A DNA stretch of 64,000 bases from Metasolibacillus fluoroglycofenilyticus (lineage in GTDB: Bacteria > Bacillota > Bacilli > Bacillales_A > Planococcaceae). The notes under the pieces are model-generated. The model saw only the letters and a program-made list of their open reading frames with translations, had not been told where the DNA came from and made no database searches. This document shows, piece after piece, positions 26,503 through 37,029 of this stretch. Position numbers and translations under genes: made by a program. The stretch lies in NCBI RefSeq assembly GCF_003049645.1, contig NZ_PYWK01000001.1, positions 1,953,487 to 2,017,486 of the forward strand, in the 5' to 3' direction. Positions within the stretch are counted from its first letter, which is position 1. Every line of letters begins with the position of its first letter.

Positions 26503-26907
26503 TTATTCCCCCGTATACTCCTGTGTATAGTATTCTACGCCTTGAGTATCTTTAATTATTCGATCCCCGATTTTTTCGAATTCAAATTGAATGATTTTAT
26601 CAATAACTACCGTATATTTTGAGCCTTCAGTAGAAATTTGGGTATCCTCGTAAATCTCACTAAACATCTCACCTTCTGCTATCTGAAGATTTGCTAAAAA
26701 CATATCAATATCGCTGTTTTTTCTGCCATCACTCGTACTTCGTTGACCGCTTATTAGCAACCCCTTATCAGTCAAAGCAATCACTTGACCTGCATTATTT
26801 TTGAATCCAGAATCTTCAAAATCAGCTATATTTGCCTGTAACTCGTTCTTTACTGTACAGGCAGCTAACAGTAATACTGCAAATAACATGCAGAAATACT
26901 TTTTCAT
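26503..26907 (-). CDS. Putative lipoprotein, 134 aa, function unknown
   Basis: The N-terminus is a lipoprotein signal (MKKYFCMLF ... LLLAACTVK). The start at 26907 has the perfect ribosome binding site ATAGGAGGAATT; the frame extends nine codons further upstream without purpose. The mature part has about 115 residues, mostly charged, with no recognised domain. It is the only gene between hemL and the spoVID-like gene, where B. subtilis has nothing similar. Its promoter region (27070-27170) closely resembles the one before the lone ABC ATPase at 37829. Confidence 0.75.
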   Translation of the reverse strand: MKKYFCMLFAVLLLAACTVKNELQANIADFEDSGFKNNAGQVIALTDKGLLISGQRSTSDGRKNSDIDMFLANLQIAEGEMFSEIYEDTQISTEGSKYTVVIDKIIQFEFEKIGDRIIKDTQGVEYYTQEYTGE

Positions 26908-27069
26908 ATAAATTCCTCCTATCGTCAATCGCATAATAAAATGCTACGACTTTTAAAATCTTCATTCATCAATCAAATTCGTCTCCCTTTAGTATTTGTT
27001 ATATTCATTTCTTTTTTTATCCGTTAGATTATTTTAATCCAACATTAATGGTCATATTGTAACAAATTA

Positions 27070-27170
27070 CTTATTTCCCTAGGTTAATTTTATAATAACA
27101 ACCAAAAATACCCTTGTAAACCGATGATATCCGCCACTAAGTCGACATTTTTTTGTCGGAATACTACATA
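27070..27170 (-). promoter_or_regulatory. Promoter with upstream TGGCGG/CCGACA(A)n element
   Basis: On the minus strand TTTACA (27120-27115), a 17-base spacer and TATTAT (27097-27092) form a good sigma-A promoter for the lipoprotein gene. Just upstream lie CCGACAAAAAAATG and TGGCGGATA, both found again at 37481-37503, and AACCTAGGGA follows the -10 box in both places. A shared regulator is the simplest explanation. Confidence 0.6.
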
Positions 27171-27204
27171 TTAGATAATTCTACATTCGAAGTTTTATGC
27201 AAAA

Positions 27205-27250
27205 AAACGCCCAAAAAATCGGTGACTACTCGACTTTTGGACGTTTTTAG
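27205..27250 (-). terminator. Terminator after hemL
   Basis: The minus strand reads AAACGTCCAAAAGTCGAGTA, GTCACCGATTTTTTGGGCG and then TTTTTTTGC. It ends the hem operon. Confidence 0.8.
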
Positions 27251-28540
27251 TTATTTTGCTAATTTCTCAAATACTTTATGGAAGGCATCCACTGTTTTCG
27301 CAATATGCTCCTCCGTGTGTGCTGTTGAGATAAACATACCTTCAAATTGCGATGGTGGTAGGAAAATGCCTTCCTCCGCCATGAGCTTGAAGTATTCCGC
27401 AAATAATTCTAAATCTGAAGTTTTTGCTGTTTCAAAATTGATTACTTCCTCGTTTGTGAAGAAGAAGCCAATCATTGAACCAGCACGATTTACTGTATGC
27501 GGAATATTGTATTTTGTAGCAGCAGCGCGGAAACCTTCTTCTAATTGGTCGCCTAGCTTGCGGAAGTATTCGTATGAATCTTTATTTAAACGCACTAATG
27601 TTTCATAGCCTGCTGTCATAGCTAGCGGGTTTCCTGATAATGTACCCGCTTGATAAATTGGACCTGCTGGCGCAATTTTCTCCATAATTTCACGCTTCCC
27701 ACCGAATGCCCCTACAGGCAAGCCGCCACCAATTACTTTACCTAAACAAGTTAAATCGGGCGTGATGCCATAATAGCTTTGTGCACAGCCGTAGTCTACA
27801 CGGAAGCCCGTCATTACTTCATCAAAAATTAATAATGCCCCATATGCTGTCGTTAGCTCGCGCAAGCCTTCTAAAAAGCCTGGTTGTGGTGGTACAACAC
27901 CCATATTGCCAGCAACAGGCTCTAAAATAACTGCTGCTAAATCATTGCCGTATTTTTCAAAAACTAATTTTGCTGACTCTAAATCGTTGTATGCTACTGT
28001 TAATGTATTTTTAGCAATATCTGCTGGTACACCAGGACTATCAGGTAAGCCTAATGTTGCAACACCAGAGCCTGCCTTAATTAATAAAGAATCACCATGT
28101 CCATGGTAAGAGCCTTCAAATTTTAAAATTTTATCGCGCCCTGTATAGCCACGCGCCAAACGTAGCGCTGACATCGTCGCCTCTGTGCCTGATGAAACGA
28201 AACGAATCATCTCAATTGCTGGCAAACGCTCCATCACAAGTTCAGCTAATTTATTTTCAGATAATGTTGGTGCACCGAATGAAGCACCTTTTGTAGCCTG
28301 CTCGCTAATTGCTACGACAACCTCAGGATGAGTATGACCTAGAATCAATGGTCCCCATGATAAAACATAATCGATATATTCATTGCCATCAATATCACGA
28401 ATTATCGCACCATGACCTGATTCCATAAAAATCGGGCTCATATTTACTGATTTAAACGCACGAACGGGGCTATTTACACCGCCTGGCATTAAATTAATCG
28501 CTTCATTAAATGCTTGCTTTGATTTTTCATATGAACGCAT
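27251..28540 (-). CDS. hemL: Glutamate-1-semialdehyde 2,1-aminomutase, 429 aa
   Basis: This PLP enzyme makes 5-aminolevulinate from glutamate semialdehyde, the C5 route to haem. Seen are the N-terminal [12 protein letters not shown], the [21 protein letters not shown] region, [14 protein letters not shown], the FDEVMTGFR segment and the PLP lysine context [17 protein letters not shown]. Length is normal. It is the last gene of hemA-X-C-D-B-L and follows hemB by one base. Confidence 0.97.
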   Translation of the reverse strand: MRSYEKSKQAFNEAINLMPGGVNSPVRAFKSVNMSPIFMESGHGAIIRDIDGNEYIDYVLSWGPLILGHTHPEVVVAISEQATKGASFGAPTLSENKLAELVMERLPAIEMIRFVSSGTEATMSALRLARGYTGRDKILKFEGSYHGHGDSLLIKAGSGVATLGLPDSPGVPADIAKNTLTVAYNDLESAKLVFEKYGNDLAAVILEPVAGNMGVVPPQPGFLEGLRELTTAYGALLIFDEVMTGFRVDYGCAQSYYGITPDLTCLGKVIGGGLPVGAFGGKREIMEKIAPAGPIYQAGTLSGNPLAMTAGYETLVRLNKDSYEYFRKLGDQLEEGFRAAATKYNIPHTVNRAGSMIGFFFTNEEVINFETAKTSDLELFAEYFKLMAEEGIFLPPSQFEGMFISTAHTEEHIAKTVDAFHKVFEKLAK

Positions 28541-28541
28541 A

Positions 28542-29522
28542 TTATTTCTCCTCCAACCATTGTGCTACGTCTTTCGCATGATACGTAATAATTAAATCCG
28601 CTCCCGCTCGCTTCATGCCAAGTAATGTCTCCATTACAACCGCTCGCTCATCAATCCAACCATTAATTGCTGCCGCCTTCACCATCGCATATTCCCCCGA
28701 TACGTTATACGCAACCACTGGTAATACGAAGTTATTTTTAACATCTCGAATAATGTCCATATAAGCAAGAGCTGGTTTGACAATTAAGAAGTCTGCGCCC
28801 TCCTCCACATCTGAAGATGCCTCGCGTATTGCCTCTAAGCGATTAGACGGGTCCATTTGGTATGTTTTACGGTTACCAAATTTTGGTGCACCGTCAGCCG
28901 CCTCACGGAAAGGACCGTAATAACCCGATGCATATTTCACCGCATAAGACATAATTGGAATGTGGGCAAAGCCTGCTTCATCTAAGCCCGCGCGTATTGC
29001 TGCGACAAAGCCATCCATCATATTCGATGGGGCGATAATGTCCGCTCCTGCCTGCGCTTGTGAAATCGCTGTTTGTGCTAATAAATTTAATGAAGGGTCA
29101 TTTAAAATTTGGTCACCCTCTACAACACCACAATGACCGTGGTCTGTATATTCACATAAACAAGTATCCGCTATAACAATTAGCTCTGGATGGCGCTCCT
29201 TCGAAAAGCGAGTCGCCTGTTGAATGATGCCATGATTATGGTATGCACCTGTTCCAACTGCATCTTTTTCGGCAGGTAAACCGAATAAAATAACCGCTGG
29301 GATTCCCAGTCTCACTACTTCATCTAACTCTGCTCCTAGATTGTCTAAAGATAATTGGAAAACACCCGGCATTGATGTCACTTCATTTTTAATATTTTGT
29401 CCCTCTGCTACGAAGATAGGATAAATTAAATCTTCCTTATGCAAATATGTTTCCTTCACCATTGCACGCATTCCTGCATTTTGGCGTAAACGACGATGTC
29501 TTTGGAAATGGTATTGTGTCAC
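28542..29522 (-). CDS. hemB: Delta-aminolevulinic acid dehydratase, 326 aa
   Basis: Porphobilinogen synthase joins two 5-aminolevulinate molecules. The zinc-binding loop is visible as [16 protein letters not shown], with the two Schiff-base lysines in [16 protein letters not shown] and [10 protein letters not shown]. Length is typical. It overlaps the hemD stop by four bases. Confidence 0.97.
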   Translation of the reverse strand: MTQYHFQRHRRLRQNAGMRAMVKETYLHKEDLIYPIFVAEGQNIKNEVTSMPGVFQLSLDNLGAELDEVVRLGIPAVILFGLPAEKDAVGTGAYHNHGIIQQATRFSKERHPELIVIADTCLCEYTDHGHCGVVEGDQILNDPSLNLLAQTAISQAQAGADIIAPSNMMDGFVAAIRAGLDEAGFAHIPIMSYAVKYASGYYGPFREAADGAPKFGNRKTYQMDPSNRLEAIREASSDVEEGADFLIVKPALAYMDIIRDVKNNFVLPVVAYNVSGEYAMVKAAAINGWIDERAVVMETLLGMKRAGADLIITYHAKDVAQWLEEK

Positions 29523-30259
29523 TTTTCATATCCTCCTATTAACTGCTCTATTACTGCTTGCATCGTATAGCTTCGGGGCTGTATCGCAACCTGTGCTCCA
29601 TGCTCTTTTAATGCCGCTGTCGTTACATGACCAATGGAAGCCACTGTGACATAATGCCAATCAACTACGGGTACGACATTCTGCGCATATACTTGCACAG
29701 CAGAAGGACTCGCAAAAACAACAATCGGCTCCTCTGCCTGCAACAAGCTTTCTTCAAGCGCTTGAACATATGTAGTGAGCGGAACAGTTTCATAAACCGT
29801 CCATTCATCGCATTGCAGCGCATCACGAATCGTATTTTTCGCTAAACTTCCCCTTAAAAAGAGGCAGCGATTATTTTCAGCGATTTGTGGAAATTCTTGT
29901 ACAAACACATCTGCACTAAATATTGTCGGCACAAAATCGACGGTAAAACCATGTTGCTCAAGCTCCGCCTTTGTTTTTACCCCTACCGCGGCTATACGGC
30001 ATGAAACGTCTATAGGGTTACGTTCAAGTTTTTGGATAAAGCTAGTCACTGCATTTTGGCTCGTGAAAATTAACCAATCGTATAGCGCTAATTTTTGCAG
30101 CCATCCAGCATCCTCAGGTGTTATACACTCCTGTACAGCTAGGAGTGGAAAATACTTAATTTCCCCTCCATGGCGTTCTACAAGCTCCGTAATTGTTTGG
30201 ACTTTTTGTGTTCCAGTTACATAAATTGTTTTCCCTGCAAGCGGTGCATTACTTTGCAT
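29519..30259 (-). CDS. hemD: Uroporphyrinogen-III synthase, 246 aa
   Basis: It closes hydroxymethylbilane to uroporphyrinogen III. Sequence conservation is low in this family; recognisable parts are the [15 protein letters not shown] segment near residue 75, the [15 protein letters not shown] stretch and the C-terminal [16 protein letters not shown]. Length and its place between hemC (overlap of 11 bases) and hemB (overlap of four) settle the call. Confidence 0.93.
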   Translation of the reverse strand: MQSNAPLAGKTIYVTGTQKVQTITELVERHGGEIKYFPLLAVQECITPEDAGWLQKLALYDWLIFTSQNAVTSFIQKLERNPIDVSCRIAAVGVKTKAELEQHGFTVDFVPTIFSADVFVQEFPQIAENNRCLFLRGSLAKNTIRDALQCDEWTVYETVPLTTYVQALEESLLQAEEPIVVFASPSAVQVYAQNVVPVVDWHYVTVASIGHVTTAALKEHGAQVAIQPRSYTMQAVIEQLIGGYEK

Positions 30260-31181
30260 CTTGCTCAGCCTTCACACGTTGGATTAGCTCGAATGCTCCT
30301 TGCTTCGTTAATAATGCAGCCACTTCTTTCCCTACTGCCACCGCATCTGTTCCTGTTATTGTTTCCTGATATGTAACAGAAGCATCAGGAGCTGCAACGA
30401 AACCAGTCAAAGTGATATTCTCACCTTCAACAGTCGCATAACCAGCGATTGGTACTTGACAGCCACCATCCATTTCAGCAAGGAATGTACGCTCTGCATG
30501 AGCAGTGCGCCAAGTTGCTTCGTCTGTCAGCTTTGCCAGTGCCGCAAGTAGCTCCGTATCATCCGCACGACATTCGATGCCAAGCGAGCCTTGTGCAATG
30601 GCTGGTAAGCAAATATCTACAGGTAAATACTCTGTTACTACATCATCGCTCCAGCCAAGGCGTTTTAAACCTGCTGCTGCTAAAATAATGGCATCATAAT
30701 CCTCTGTTTCAAGCTTTGCTAAACGCGTATCGACATTGCCACGAATCCATTTAATTTCAAGGTCTGGTCTTACTTGTAAAAGCTGTGCACTGCGGCGTAG
30801 CGAGCTCGTTCCAACGATAGCTCCCTGTGGTAAATCAGCAAATTTGACATGCCCTTTCGAGATGAAAGCATCACGTGCGTCTTCGCGCGCAGGAATACAG
30901 CCAATGACTAAGCCCTCAGGTAACACTGCTGGCATATCCTTCATCGAATGTACCGCAAAATCGATTTCTTTATCATAAAGCGCTTGTTCAATTTCCTTTA
31001 CAAACAAGCCCTTTCCTCCAACTTTCGAAAGCTGAACATCTAAAATGCGGTCACCTTTCGTTACGATTTCCTTCACTTCAAACTCAAATGGTGCCCCTGA
31101 AGCACGTAATTCGTTAATAAACCAATTTGTTTGCGTTAATGCAAGCTTACTTTTACGTGACCCAACAATAATTTTTCTCAC
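30249..31181 (-). CDS. hemC: Hydroxymethylbilane synthase, 310 aa
   Basis: Porphobilinogen deaminase polymerises four porphobilinogens on a dipyrromethane cofactor. It begins [18 protein letters not shown], contains the [10 protein letters not shown] active-site stretch and the [11 protein letters not shown] helix, and has the cofactor cysteine in [13 protein letters not shown]. The open frame reaches an ATG at 31211 inside the end of hemX, but the GTG at 31181 fits the family start and has AGAGGT seven bases before it. Confidence 0.96.
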   Translation of the reverse strand: MRKIIVGSRKSKLALTQTNWFINELRASGAPFEFEVKEIVTKGDRILDVQLSKVGGKGLFVKEIEQALYDKEIDFAVHSMKDMPAVLPEGLVIGCIPAREDARDAFISKGHVKFADLPQGAIVGTSSLRRSAQLLQVRPDLEIKWIRGNVDTRLAKLETEDYDAIILAAAGLKRLGWSDDVVTEYLPVDICLPAIAQGSLGIECRADDTELLAALAKLTDEATWRTAHAERTFLAEMDGGCQVPIAGYATVEGENITLTGFVAAPDASVTYQETITGTDAVAVGKEVAALLTKQGAFELIQRVKAEQDAK

Positions 31182-31201
31182 TAAAAATCTACCTCTTTCA
31201 T

Positions 31202-32029
31202 TTAATACCATAAATGGAATGTTGATAATTTACTTCCTAAAAAGAAATTAATAACGACAAGCAAAAATATAAAAATTTGTGCCCATGCATACGTCGTACT
31301 CATCATTTTCTTACTTCGATGTAACAATAAAATAATAAGATATATAGTAGCAATTAAAAAGGAACCTAAAATTTTCGTGTCAATAAGTGTAAATTCATCA
31401 ATTGATAAAAATGCCCATTCTAATCCTAACACTAAGCTTACGAATAACAAAGGAATACCTGCGAGCATCGAGTAGCTCATCCAGTTCGTTGTTTGCTTTA
31501 GGTTTGGTAGCCTCGACCATAAAGGATTGAACTTTTTTTCCTTTAAAATGCGATAAAGCACTAAATGCAGCACAGAAAAAACAAAGGATAATGAGAATGC
31601 CGCATAAGACGCAATGGCAAAGCTAATATGAATAATGAGCACTTCTGAAATGAGTGAATTTCTCACAGGCTCCACTACATCATTTGGTGCTAATAAATGA
31701 ATTGTGACGAATACAAAGCCTAGCAGATTCATAAAAAAAACTGGCATATCTACCCGCACGATACAATGCAAAATAATGGATAGCGACGTTAGCAACCATG
31801 CATAAAAATAAACGCCTTCAAATAAAGACAATACAGGGAAACGTTTCATCTCAAAAATAAACCAAATAAAATATATTGTTTGTAATACCCAAACAATGGA
31901 TACAAACCAAAATGCTATGCGGCGTGCCTGAACACGTCGGTATAAATAATCAATAAAATAAAAGACGAGACCAATCGCATACAGGATGACAATTGCTTCA
32001 TATATTCTCGTCATTATCATTTCAGACAT
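31202..32029 (-). CDS. hemX: HemX cytochrome-assembly-like membrane protein, 275 aa
   Basis: HemX is an eight-helix membrane protein that lowers the level of glutamyl-tRNA reductase in B. subtilis; it belongs to the CcsA/CcmC-like family. The sequence is hydrophobic throughout with conserved HLLAPND and [17 protein letters not shown], containing family histidines. The frame is open 82 codons further upstream, but the ATG at 32029 has GAAGGGA before it and gives the normal length. A terminator between hemA and hemX may reduce readthrough. Confidence 0.93.
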   Translation of the reverse strand: MSEMIMTRIYEAIVILYAIGLVFYFIDYLYRRVQARRIAFWFVSIVWVLQTIYFIWFIFEMKRFPVLSLFEGVYFYAWLLTSLSIILHCIVRVDMPVFFMNLLGFVFVTIHLLAPNDVVEPVRNSLISEVLIIHISFAIASYAAFSLSFVFSVLHLVLYRILKEKKFNPLWSRLPNLKQTTNWMSYSMLAGIPLLFVSLVLGLEWAFLSIDEFTLIDTKILGSFLIATIYLIILLLHRSKKMMSTTYAWAQIFIFLLVVINFFLGSKLSTFHLWY

Positions 32030-32109
32030 GAGTATCCCTTCTTTTATCATCAAAATTCCAATTTTATCAAGCTTCCAATAGCATAATAACACATTTTTAG
32101 AGCATAAGA

Positions 32110-32155
32110 AAAGCTGTCGTGAAAGGCAGGTGCCAACCTGCTTTCTCGACAGCCC
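32110..32155 (-). terminator. Terminator between hemA and hemX
   Basis: The minus strand reads GCTGTCGAGAAAGCAGGTTG, GCACCTGCCTTTCACGACAG, then CTTTTCTT. The rest of 32030-32334 shows nothing recognisable besides, presumably, a hemX promoter. Confidence 0.7.
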
Positions 32156-32334
32156 CCTATCTATTATTTTACCATACAGATATGAAAACGCTTCTATTTT
32201 GTTTTCCCTCATTATCACGATAAATGAGCGATTAGTATTTGTTAAAATAAAACACTGCTCGATTCGTTTTTGCACAGAAAACTTATTTCAATTTTTGTCA
32301 TTTTCATCGCAAAAGTTCTCTTATTTATTGATGA

Positions 32335-33675
32335 CTATGATTCAAATGCTAGCTTTGGTTGGACTTGCACTTTGCTCCCATTCATATGTGTAACAACTTC
32401 ATTTTGCACATCATCTTCAATACCAAAAATCTCTTGGAATAATTGTAATTGCTCATTAGCTTTTGAAGAATTCGCCATTTCCTTCGCCTGTAAAATCGGC
32501 TCTTTCAATAGCTGGTTAATAATTGATTTTGTGTGCTTGCTTAAAATTTTACGCTCACGCTCTGTTAAGTCTGGCATTTTATTTTCAATGCTAAGCATCG
32601 TTTCCTCTTGAATGCGACTAGCCTTTTTACGCAATGCAGAGATAACAGGCACTACACCTAATGTTGCTAACCATGTTTTAAATTCGACTATCTCATAATC
32701 AATCATTTGTGTAATTTGTTCAGCAGCCTTCTCACGCTCGGCTAAATTAGCTTCCACAATCCCTTGCAAATCATCGATATCATATAAAAAGACATTCGGT
32801 AAATCTGCTATGCGTGGATCTAAATCACGCGGAACTGCAATATCAACCATAAATAACGGCTGCCCTTTGCGCATGCGTGCCACATATTGCATTAGCTCAT
32901 AATCAATGACATAATTTGTCGAACCTGTAGAGCTTATTAAAATATCCGCATCAAGTAGCGTGCATTGCAACTCTTGCATTGATTTTGCTGTCCCATCAAA
33001 CTTACTAGCTAAATCCTGTGCTTTTTCAAATGTACGGTTCACGACCGTTACTTTACCTACACCATTACCATATAAGTTTTGAATGGCTAGCTCTCCCATT
33101 TTTCCAGCACCTAAAATCGCTACATGTGTTTTCTTTAATGAGCCAAAAATTTTCTTTGCTAGCTCCACTGCTGCATACGATACAGATACCGCATTTTCAC
33201 CAATAGCTGTTTCATTATGCGCACGTTTTGCAAATGTCACTGCCTGCTTAAATAATTGGTTAAATACCGTACCTGTTGCACCAAGGTCCTGCCCTTGTAA
33301 AAAGCTATTTCTCACTTGCCCTAAAATTTGCGTTTCACCAAGAATCATCGAATCAATACCAGCGGTTACTTTAAATAAATGCTGGATTGCCTGCTGTTCT
33401 TCATGAATGAATAAATGCCCTTCAAACTCTTCAATTGAAATATTGAACCATTCTGCTAAAAAACGTTTAATATAATAACGTCCTGTATGCAATTGATCTA
33501 CAACCGCATATATTTCTGTACGGTTACATGTCGATACAATTACATTTTCCAAAATGCTCTTTTGCTGTTGTAGCGCCTCCATCGCATTCGGTATTTCGCT
33601 TTCAATAAAGGATAGCTTTTCTCGAATTTCTACTGGCGCTGTTTTATAATTCAAGCCTACAATTAAAGTATGCAT
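32335..33675 (-). CDS. hemA: Glutamyl-tRNA reductase, 446 aa
   Basis: It reduces glutamyl-tRNA to glutamate semialdehyde, the first committed and regulated step of haem synthesis. The active-site cysteine lies in [12 protein letters not shown] (about residue 50), the NADPH site in [12 protein letters not shown], and a C-terminal dimerisation helix bundle follows. The start at 33675 ([20 protein letters not shown]) matches the family; seven extra codons are open upstream. It heads the hem operon. Confidence 0.97.
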   Translation of the reverse strand: MHTLIVGLNYKTAPVEIREKLSFIESEIPNAMEALQQQKSILENVIVSTCNRTEIYAVVDQLHTGRYYIKRFLAEWFNISIEEFEGHLFIHEEQQAIQHLFKVTAGIDSMILGETQILGQVRNSFLQGQDLGATGTVFNQLFKQAVTFAKRAHNETAIGENAVSVSYAAVELAKKIFGSLKKTHVAILGAGKMGELAIQNLYGNGVGKVTVVNRTFEKAQDLASKFDGTAKSMQELQCTLLDADILISSTGSTNYVIDYELMQYVARMRKGQPLFMVDIAVPRDLDPRIADLPNVFLYDIDDLQGIVEANLAEREKAAEQITQMIDYEIVEFKTWLATLGVVPVISALRKKASRIQEETMLSIENKMPDLTERERKILSKHTKSIINQLLKEPILQAKEMANSSKANEQLQLFQEIFGIEDDVQNEVVTHMNGSKVQVQPKLAFES

Positions 33676-33879
33676 GAACCCCCACACCTCACACATTCTA
33701 ATTCATAATTCATATTGTAACACAAAAACGCCTATTTTCACGACCTGTTTTGTGAACATGCTATGAACGTAATTACTATTTTAGAATCATTCTAAAATAA
33801 GTTTAACAAATTTCATATACATTTTCAATAAGCTTGCTTTAACGTGAGCACTATATTGATTGCAACGTACATATAAAAA

Positions 33880-34029
33880 GAGGCTGGGACAAAAAGAAAA
33901 AATGTTAGACCACAATCTTGTTGGTCTAACATTTTTTCGATTTAAGACGGAATATTTAACTCTATAAAGCAGAAAAATTGTTATCTATTTTCTTCATTTT
34001 TCGAAATAATAAAGTTATGTCCCAGCCTC
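33880..34029. repeat. GAGGCTGGGACA inverted-repeat element with inner hairpin
   Basis: GAGGCTGGGACA at 33880 and its complement TGTCCCAGCCTC ending at 34029 enclose about 125 bases. Inside, AAAATGTTAGACCA and TGGTCTAACATTTT form a second hairpin (33897-33936) with a T run. GAGGCTGGGACA-type repeats are widespread in Firmicute intergenic regions. Here it lies between hemA's upstream region and the response regulator stop and could also end the comXPA transcript. Confidence 0.75.
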
Positions 34030-34040
34030 AAGTTTTTTCT

Positions 34041-34658
34041 TTACTCTAGAAGCCTCTGCTCCTTTACAATTTCCAGCACCGATTCACGAGATGTTGCGCC
34101 TAAAACTTGAAATAGCTGCGTCCAATAGCGCTCAATCGTACGTACAGATATATGCAATTTTGCCGCCATTTCTTTATTTGTCAAACCTTCCTGTAGCCAC
34201 GAAACAAGCATTTTTTCCTTTGCGGTCAACTGAATTTCTTCCTTGCTATTAAAATCAATGTAATCGAGGAAATCCATTGGTATCATAATAAGTCCTTGGG
34301 TCGCTGCACGAATCGTTTGAATTACTTGAAAGCGCGTCGCCATTTTCGAGACTACCCCATCCACCTTCTTTTCAACGATAAGTGAATAATAATTTGTCGG
34401 GTCGTTTCCTGTATATAAAATGACTCGTGCAGTCGTTTGCTCCCTAATCATTTGTGCTAAAGAAATGCCATCGTATTCACCTAAATTCACATCGAGTAAA
34501 TAAACATCATAGTGATTTGTGGATAACTGATTTATCACGTTACTAGCCTGTAGTTCCGTGTCAATTTGGATGTCATCAGCCGATTCCATTAATCGCTTTG
34601 ACCCTTCTAGCACAATGGGATGGTCATCTACAATAAGCACCTTAATCATCTTCTTCAT
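34041..34658 (-). CDS. ComA-like response regulator, 205 aa
   Basis: A NarL/LuxR-type response regulator. The receiver domain (residues 5-120) has DD at 11-12, the phosphorylation site Asp56 in YLLDVNLGEYDG and the usual Thr/Lys positions (LYTGNDP, KVDGVVSK). The C-terminal helix-turn-helix (about 143-205) reads LVSWLQEGLTNKEMAAKLHI then SVRTIERYWTQL. It overlaps the kinase gene by 17 bases. With the kinase and the ComX-like peptide it forms a cassette laid out like B. subtilis comX-comP-comA, where ComA drives competence and surfactin genes. Targets here are unknown. Confidence 0.88.
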   Translation of the reverse strand: MKKMIKVLIVDDHPIVLEGSKRLMESADDIQIDTELQASNVINQLSTNHYDVYLLDVNLGEYDGISLAQMIREQTTARVILYTGNDPTNYYSLIVEKKVDGVVSKMATRFQVIQTIRAATQGLIMIPMDFLDYIDFNSKEEIQLTAKEKMLVSWLQEGLTNKEMAAKLHISVRTIERYWTQLFQVLGATSRESVLEIVKEQRLLE

Positions 34659-36867
34659 GCCCTTCTATAATAATGTGAATAAATACACCTTCATTTATGT
34701 TTGTCACTATGCGACATTTTCCATTAAACGCCTCTACTCTTTCACGGATGCCTCTTATACCTAAAGAGTCTGTCTGTAGCATCTGTTCGAGTGTACAGCC
34801 AATGCCGTCATCCTCATAAATTAATTCAAAGCCTTCATCTACCTCCTGTAAAGAAAGCGTTACCTTTTCTGCCTCAGAATGCTTCAGTGCATTATTCAGT
34901 AGCTCCTGGACAATCCGATAAATGACTAAAGGTAGCTGTTCATTCTGTAAATAAACACGTTCAAAGGTTGTAGATAATTTAAAATTTGCTTTATTGCTCA
35001 CTTGCTGTGCAAGCTGACTCAATGCTACTGTCAATCCCAGTTTATCTAATACAGGCGGCTTTAATGTCTCGCAATATGAGCGTAAATCCTGTACATTATT
35101 TTGCATTTGTTGATACAGCCCTTGGACTGATATAGCTGCATCATTTTCCAGCAATAAACTCATTTCACGTGTAAGATGTGTTAAATTTTGTAATACCGTA
35201 TCATGTAATTCCTGTGCAACATAATATTTTTCCTGCTCCACTTTTAACCATACTAGCTTCTTCAACCATACAGGCTCCTGTTCCGCTGTTTGTTGTACAT
35301 TTCTCAATTCCTGTAATAATTCTTCGATTTTTTTCAGGCTTTCAATTGTACTTTCCGTATATTTCAACAATAATTTTAGCCATAAAAGCTCCTCATCCTT
35401 TAAGCGAATCACGTTACGATGCTCGATAAGTAGCAACCTTTTTATATGCGGCTCCTGATGAATAAGCGCCACATATTCATTCGAGAGCTTAATAACTTCT
35501 CCTACTTGTAGCTGCTGGATTTGTTCACTCTCTATTGTGTAGCAAACAGGCATTTTACGTTCTTTTTCGTCAAAAGCAACAATTTCGATGTTTTCTATTT
35601 CCAAATGCTTGATAGCCTCCTGCTTTAAAATCGCAAGAAGCTCCTCCACTTTATATGCTTCACTCATTTGATTAATCGCTCGTGAAAGCTGTCGTATCGT
35701 ATTGCCCTTTGGCGTAAATAAAATATTACGATATTTCACATCCGCCTTTTCCTTTATGTAGAAAAATAGAAGAATAGAAATAAATAAGAAAAAGACAATT
35801 TCCCAGCTAGACTCTTTTTCCAATAAGAAATATAAGCCTATATAAAGCCATACAGTTAAAATCGCCGTAGCCATTAAATAATAGTTTGTCCGCGTAATAT
35901 AATAATGAATATCAAATAATCTCTCGGTCACACGTAAAAACATAAAGCAAAACGGAATCAATAGTACAAATAATATGCTATATTCCGCCTGTAAAATCGG
36001 ACGCTGCCAAAGCACCTCTGGCAACACGAACAGCAATAAAAATGGTGAAAACGGCAAAATTACGCTTAAAATTAATAAGCGTAATTGAACGGTACGTTCT
36101 TTATAATAGCTGTATAGCAATATCGATAGTGGAAATGAAAAAAGTAGGAATGATGTTGCAAGTAAAATTATGACGATAACACTTTTAGTATAAGGATACA
36201 ATATTTCGACGCCACCTAATACAGCACCCATTATAGGCAATACATAAAATCTTTCAATATGCTGTATAAATGGCCATTTGATATGTAAATAATTATAATA
36301 ACCTTTTAAAAATTGAAGTAGTATAAGTGGAACAAGGAAAATTCCGCCACTATTTATAATCGTTCCAATAAAATCGCCTTTACTAGAAGCTACGCTACTT
36401 AAATAGGTTAATGCTACAGTAAGAATAAAACCACTCAGCCACTTGACACTTTCAATATCTTGTTGCTTTTTATATAAATATAATGCGGCCACTAACGATA
36501 GAACAAAGTAAATAATCGGAAACAAAACATGCAAGTAAAATTGTGCTGGCAAATCTACATGAAGTACAGCAATTTTTATTATCGTTCCATCATGTTTTTT
36601 TATTGTTAATTCATTTGCGCCCCTTATTGTTTCATCATATGGAACTAATGGCATCGACGCAATTGGCTTTTTACCTATTGCCAGCACAATATCTCCTATT
36701 TCAAGACCTTGTTCTCTTGCCCATGATTCATAATAATGTGCTTTTACACTCCACTGTCCGTCTCGCTGCTCTAGTTCCATTTTTAACAATGGAACTTTGT
36801 AAGCAACGATAGACAAATATATACCTAACCCTAGATATACTATTAGTATTAGCCATTGTTTTTTCAT
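34642..36867 (-). CDS. ComP-like membrane histidine kinase, 741 aa
   Basis: The protein resembles ComP, the receptor for the ComX pheromone. It has a first helix (about residues 7-24), a PDZ-like extracytoplasmic segment (about 45-103, GLEIGDIVLAIGKKPI), seven or more further helices to about 370, a GAF-like linker, and a HisKA_3 dimerisation domain with the phosphorylated His555 in AQELHDTVLQNLTH. The ATPase domain follows (NNALKHSEAEKV for the N box, DDGIGC for G1, GIRGIRERV for G2). It starts three bases after the comX-like stop and overlaps the regulator gene, so the three are one transcript. Confidence 0.88.
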   Translation of the reverse strand: MKKQWLILIVYLGLGIYLSIVAYKVPLLKMELEQRDGQWSVKAHYYESWAREQGLEIGDIVLAIGKKPIASMPLVPYDETIRGANELTIKKHDGTIIKIAVLHVDLPAQFYLHVLFPIIYFVLSLVAALYLYKKQQDIESVKWLSGFILTVALTYLSSVASSKGDFIGTIINSGGIFLVPLILLQFLKGYYNYLHIKWPFIQHIERFYVLPIMGAVLGGVEILYPYTKSVIVIILLATSFLLFSFPLSILLYSYYKERTVQLRLLILSVILPFSPFLLLFVLPEVLWQRPILQAEYSILFVLLIPFCFMFLRVTERLFDIHYYITRTNYYLMATAILTVWLYIGLYFLLEKESSWEIVFFLFISILLFFYIKEKADVKYRNILFTPKGNTIRQLSRAINQMSEAYKVEELLAILKQEAIKHLEIENIEIVAFDEKERKMPVCYTIESEQIQQLQVGEVIKLSNEYVALIHQEPHIKRLLLIEHRNVIRLKDEELLWLKLLLKYTESTIESLKKIEELLQELRNVQQTAEQEPVWLKKLVWLKVEQEKYYVAQELHDTVLQNLTHLTREMSLLLENDAAISVQGLYQQMQNNVQDLRSYCETLKPPVLDKLGLTVALSQLAQQVSNKANFKLSTTFERVYLQNEQLPLVIYRIVQELLNNALKHSEAEKVTLSLQEVDEGFELIYEDDGIGCTLEQMLQTDSLGIRGIRERVEAFNGKCRIVTNINEGVFIHIIIEGHEEDD

Positions 36868-36870
36868 TTT

Positions 36871-37029
36871 TTATTGCCAGTATACACCGTCAGCATGTAC
36901 CTCCTCCGCAAACGCTTCTACAATCGCTTCTTGCTCTTGTGCCGTAACGCCGACTAGAGATACTTTTCCTTCATGTAATAGCTTTGCAATGTCCATATTG
37001 TCACGTAAAAATTGAATCATTTTCATCAT
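36871..37029 (-). CDS. comX: ComX-like pheromone precursor, 52 aa
   Basis: A small gene ends three bases before the ComP-like kinase gene. The protein starts MMKMIQFLRDNMDIAKLLHE, then GKVSLVGVTAQEQEAIVEAF, and ends HADGVYWQ. ComX precursors are 50-75 residues, have a variable N-terminal leader and carry, near the C-terminus, a tryptophan that is isoprenylated; here the tryptophan is second from the end. The ribosome binding site is GAGG ten bases before the ATG. Size, the tryptophan and the place immediately before comP/comA all agree. No ComQ prenyltransferase gene is visible upstream, so processing would need an enzyme encoded elsewhere or the system is decaying. Confidence 0.75.
   Translation of the reverse strand: MMKMIQFLRDNMDIAKLLHEGKVSLVGVTAQEQEAIVEAFAEEVHADGVYWQ

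Noticed and set aside
31182..31211. An earlier ATG start for hemC at 31211
   Set aside because: It overlaps the end of hemX, has no ribosome binding site and would add ten residues not found in the family; the GTG at 31181 fits better.
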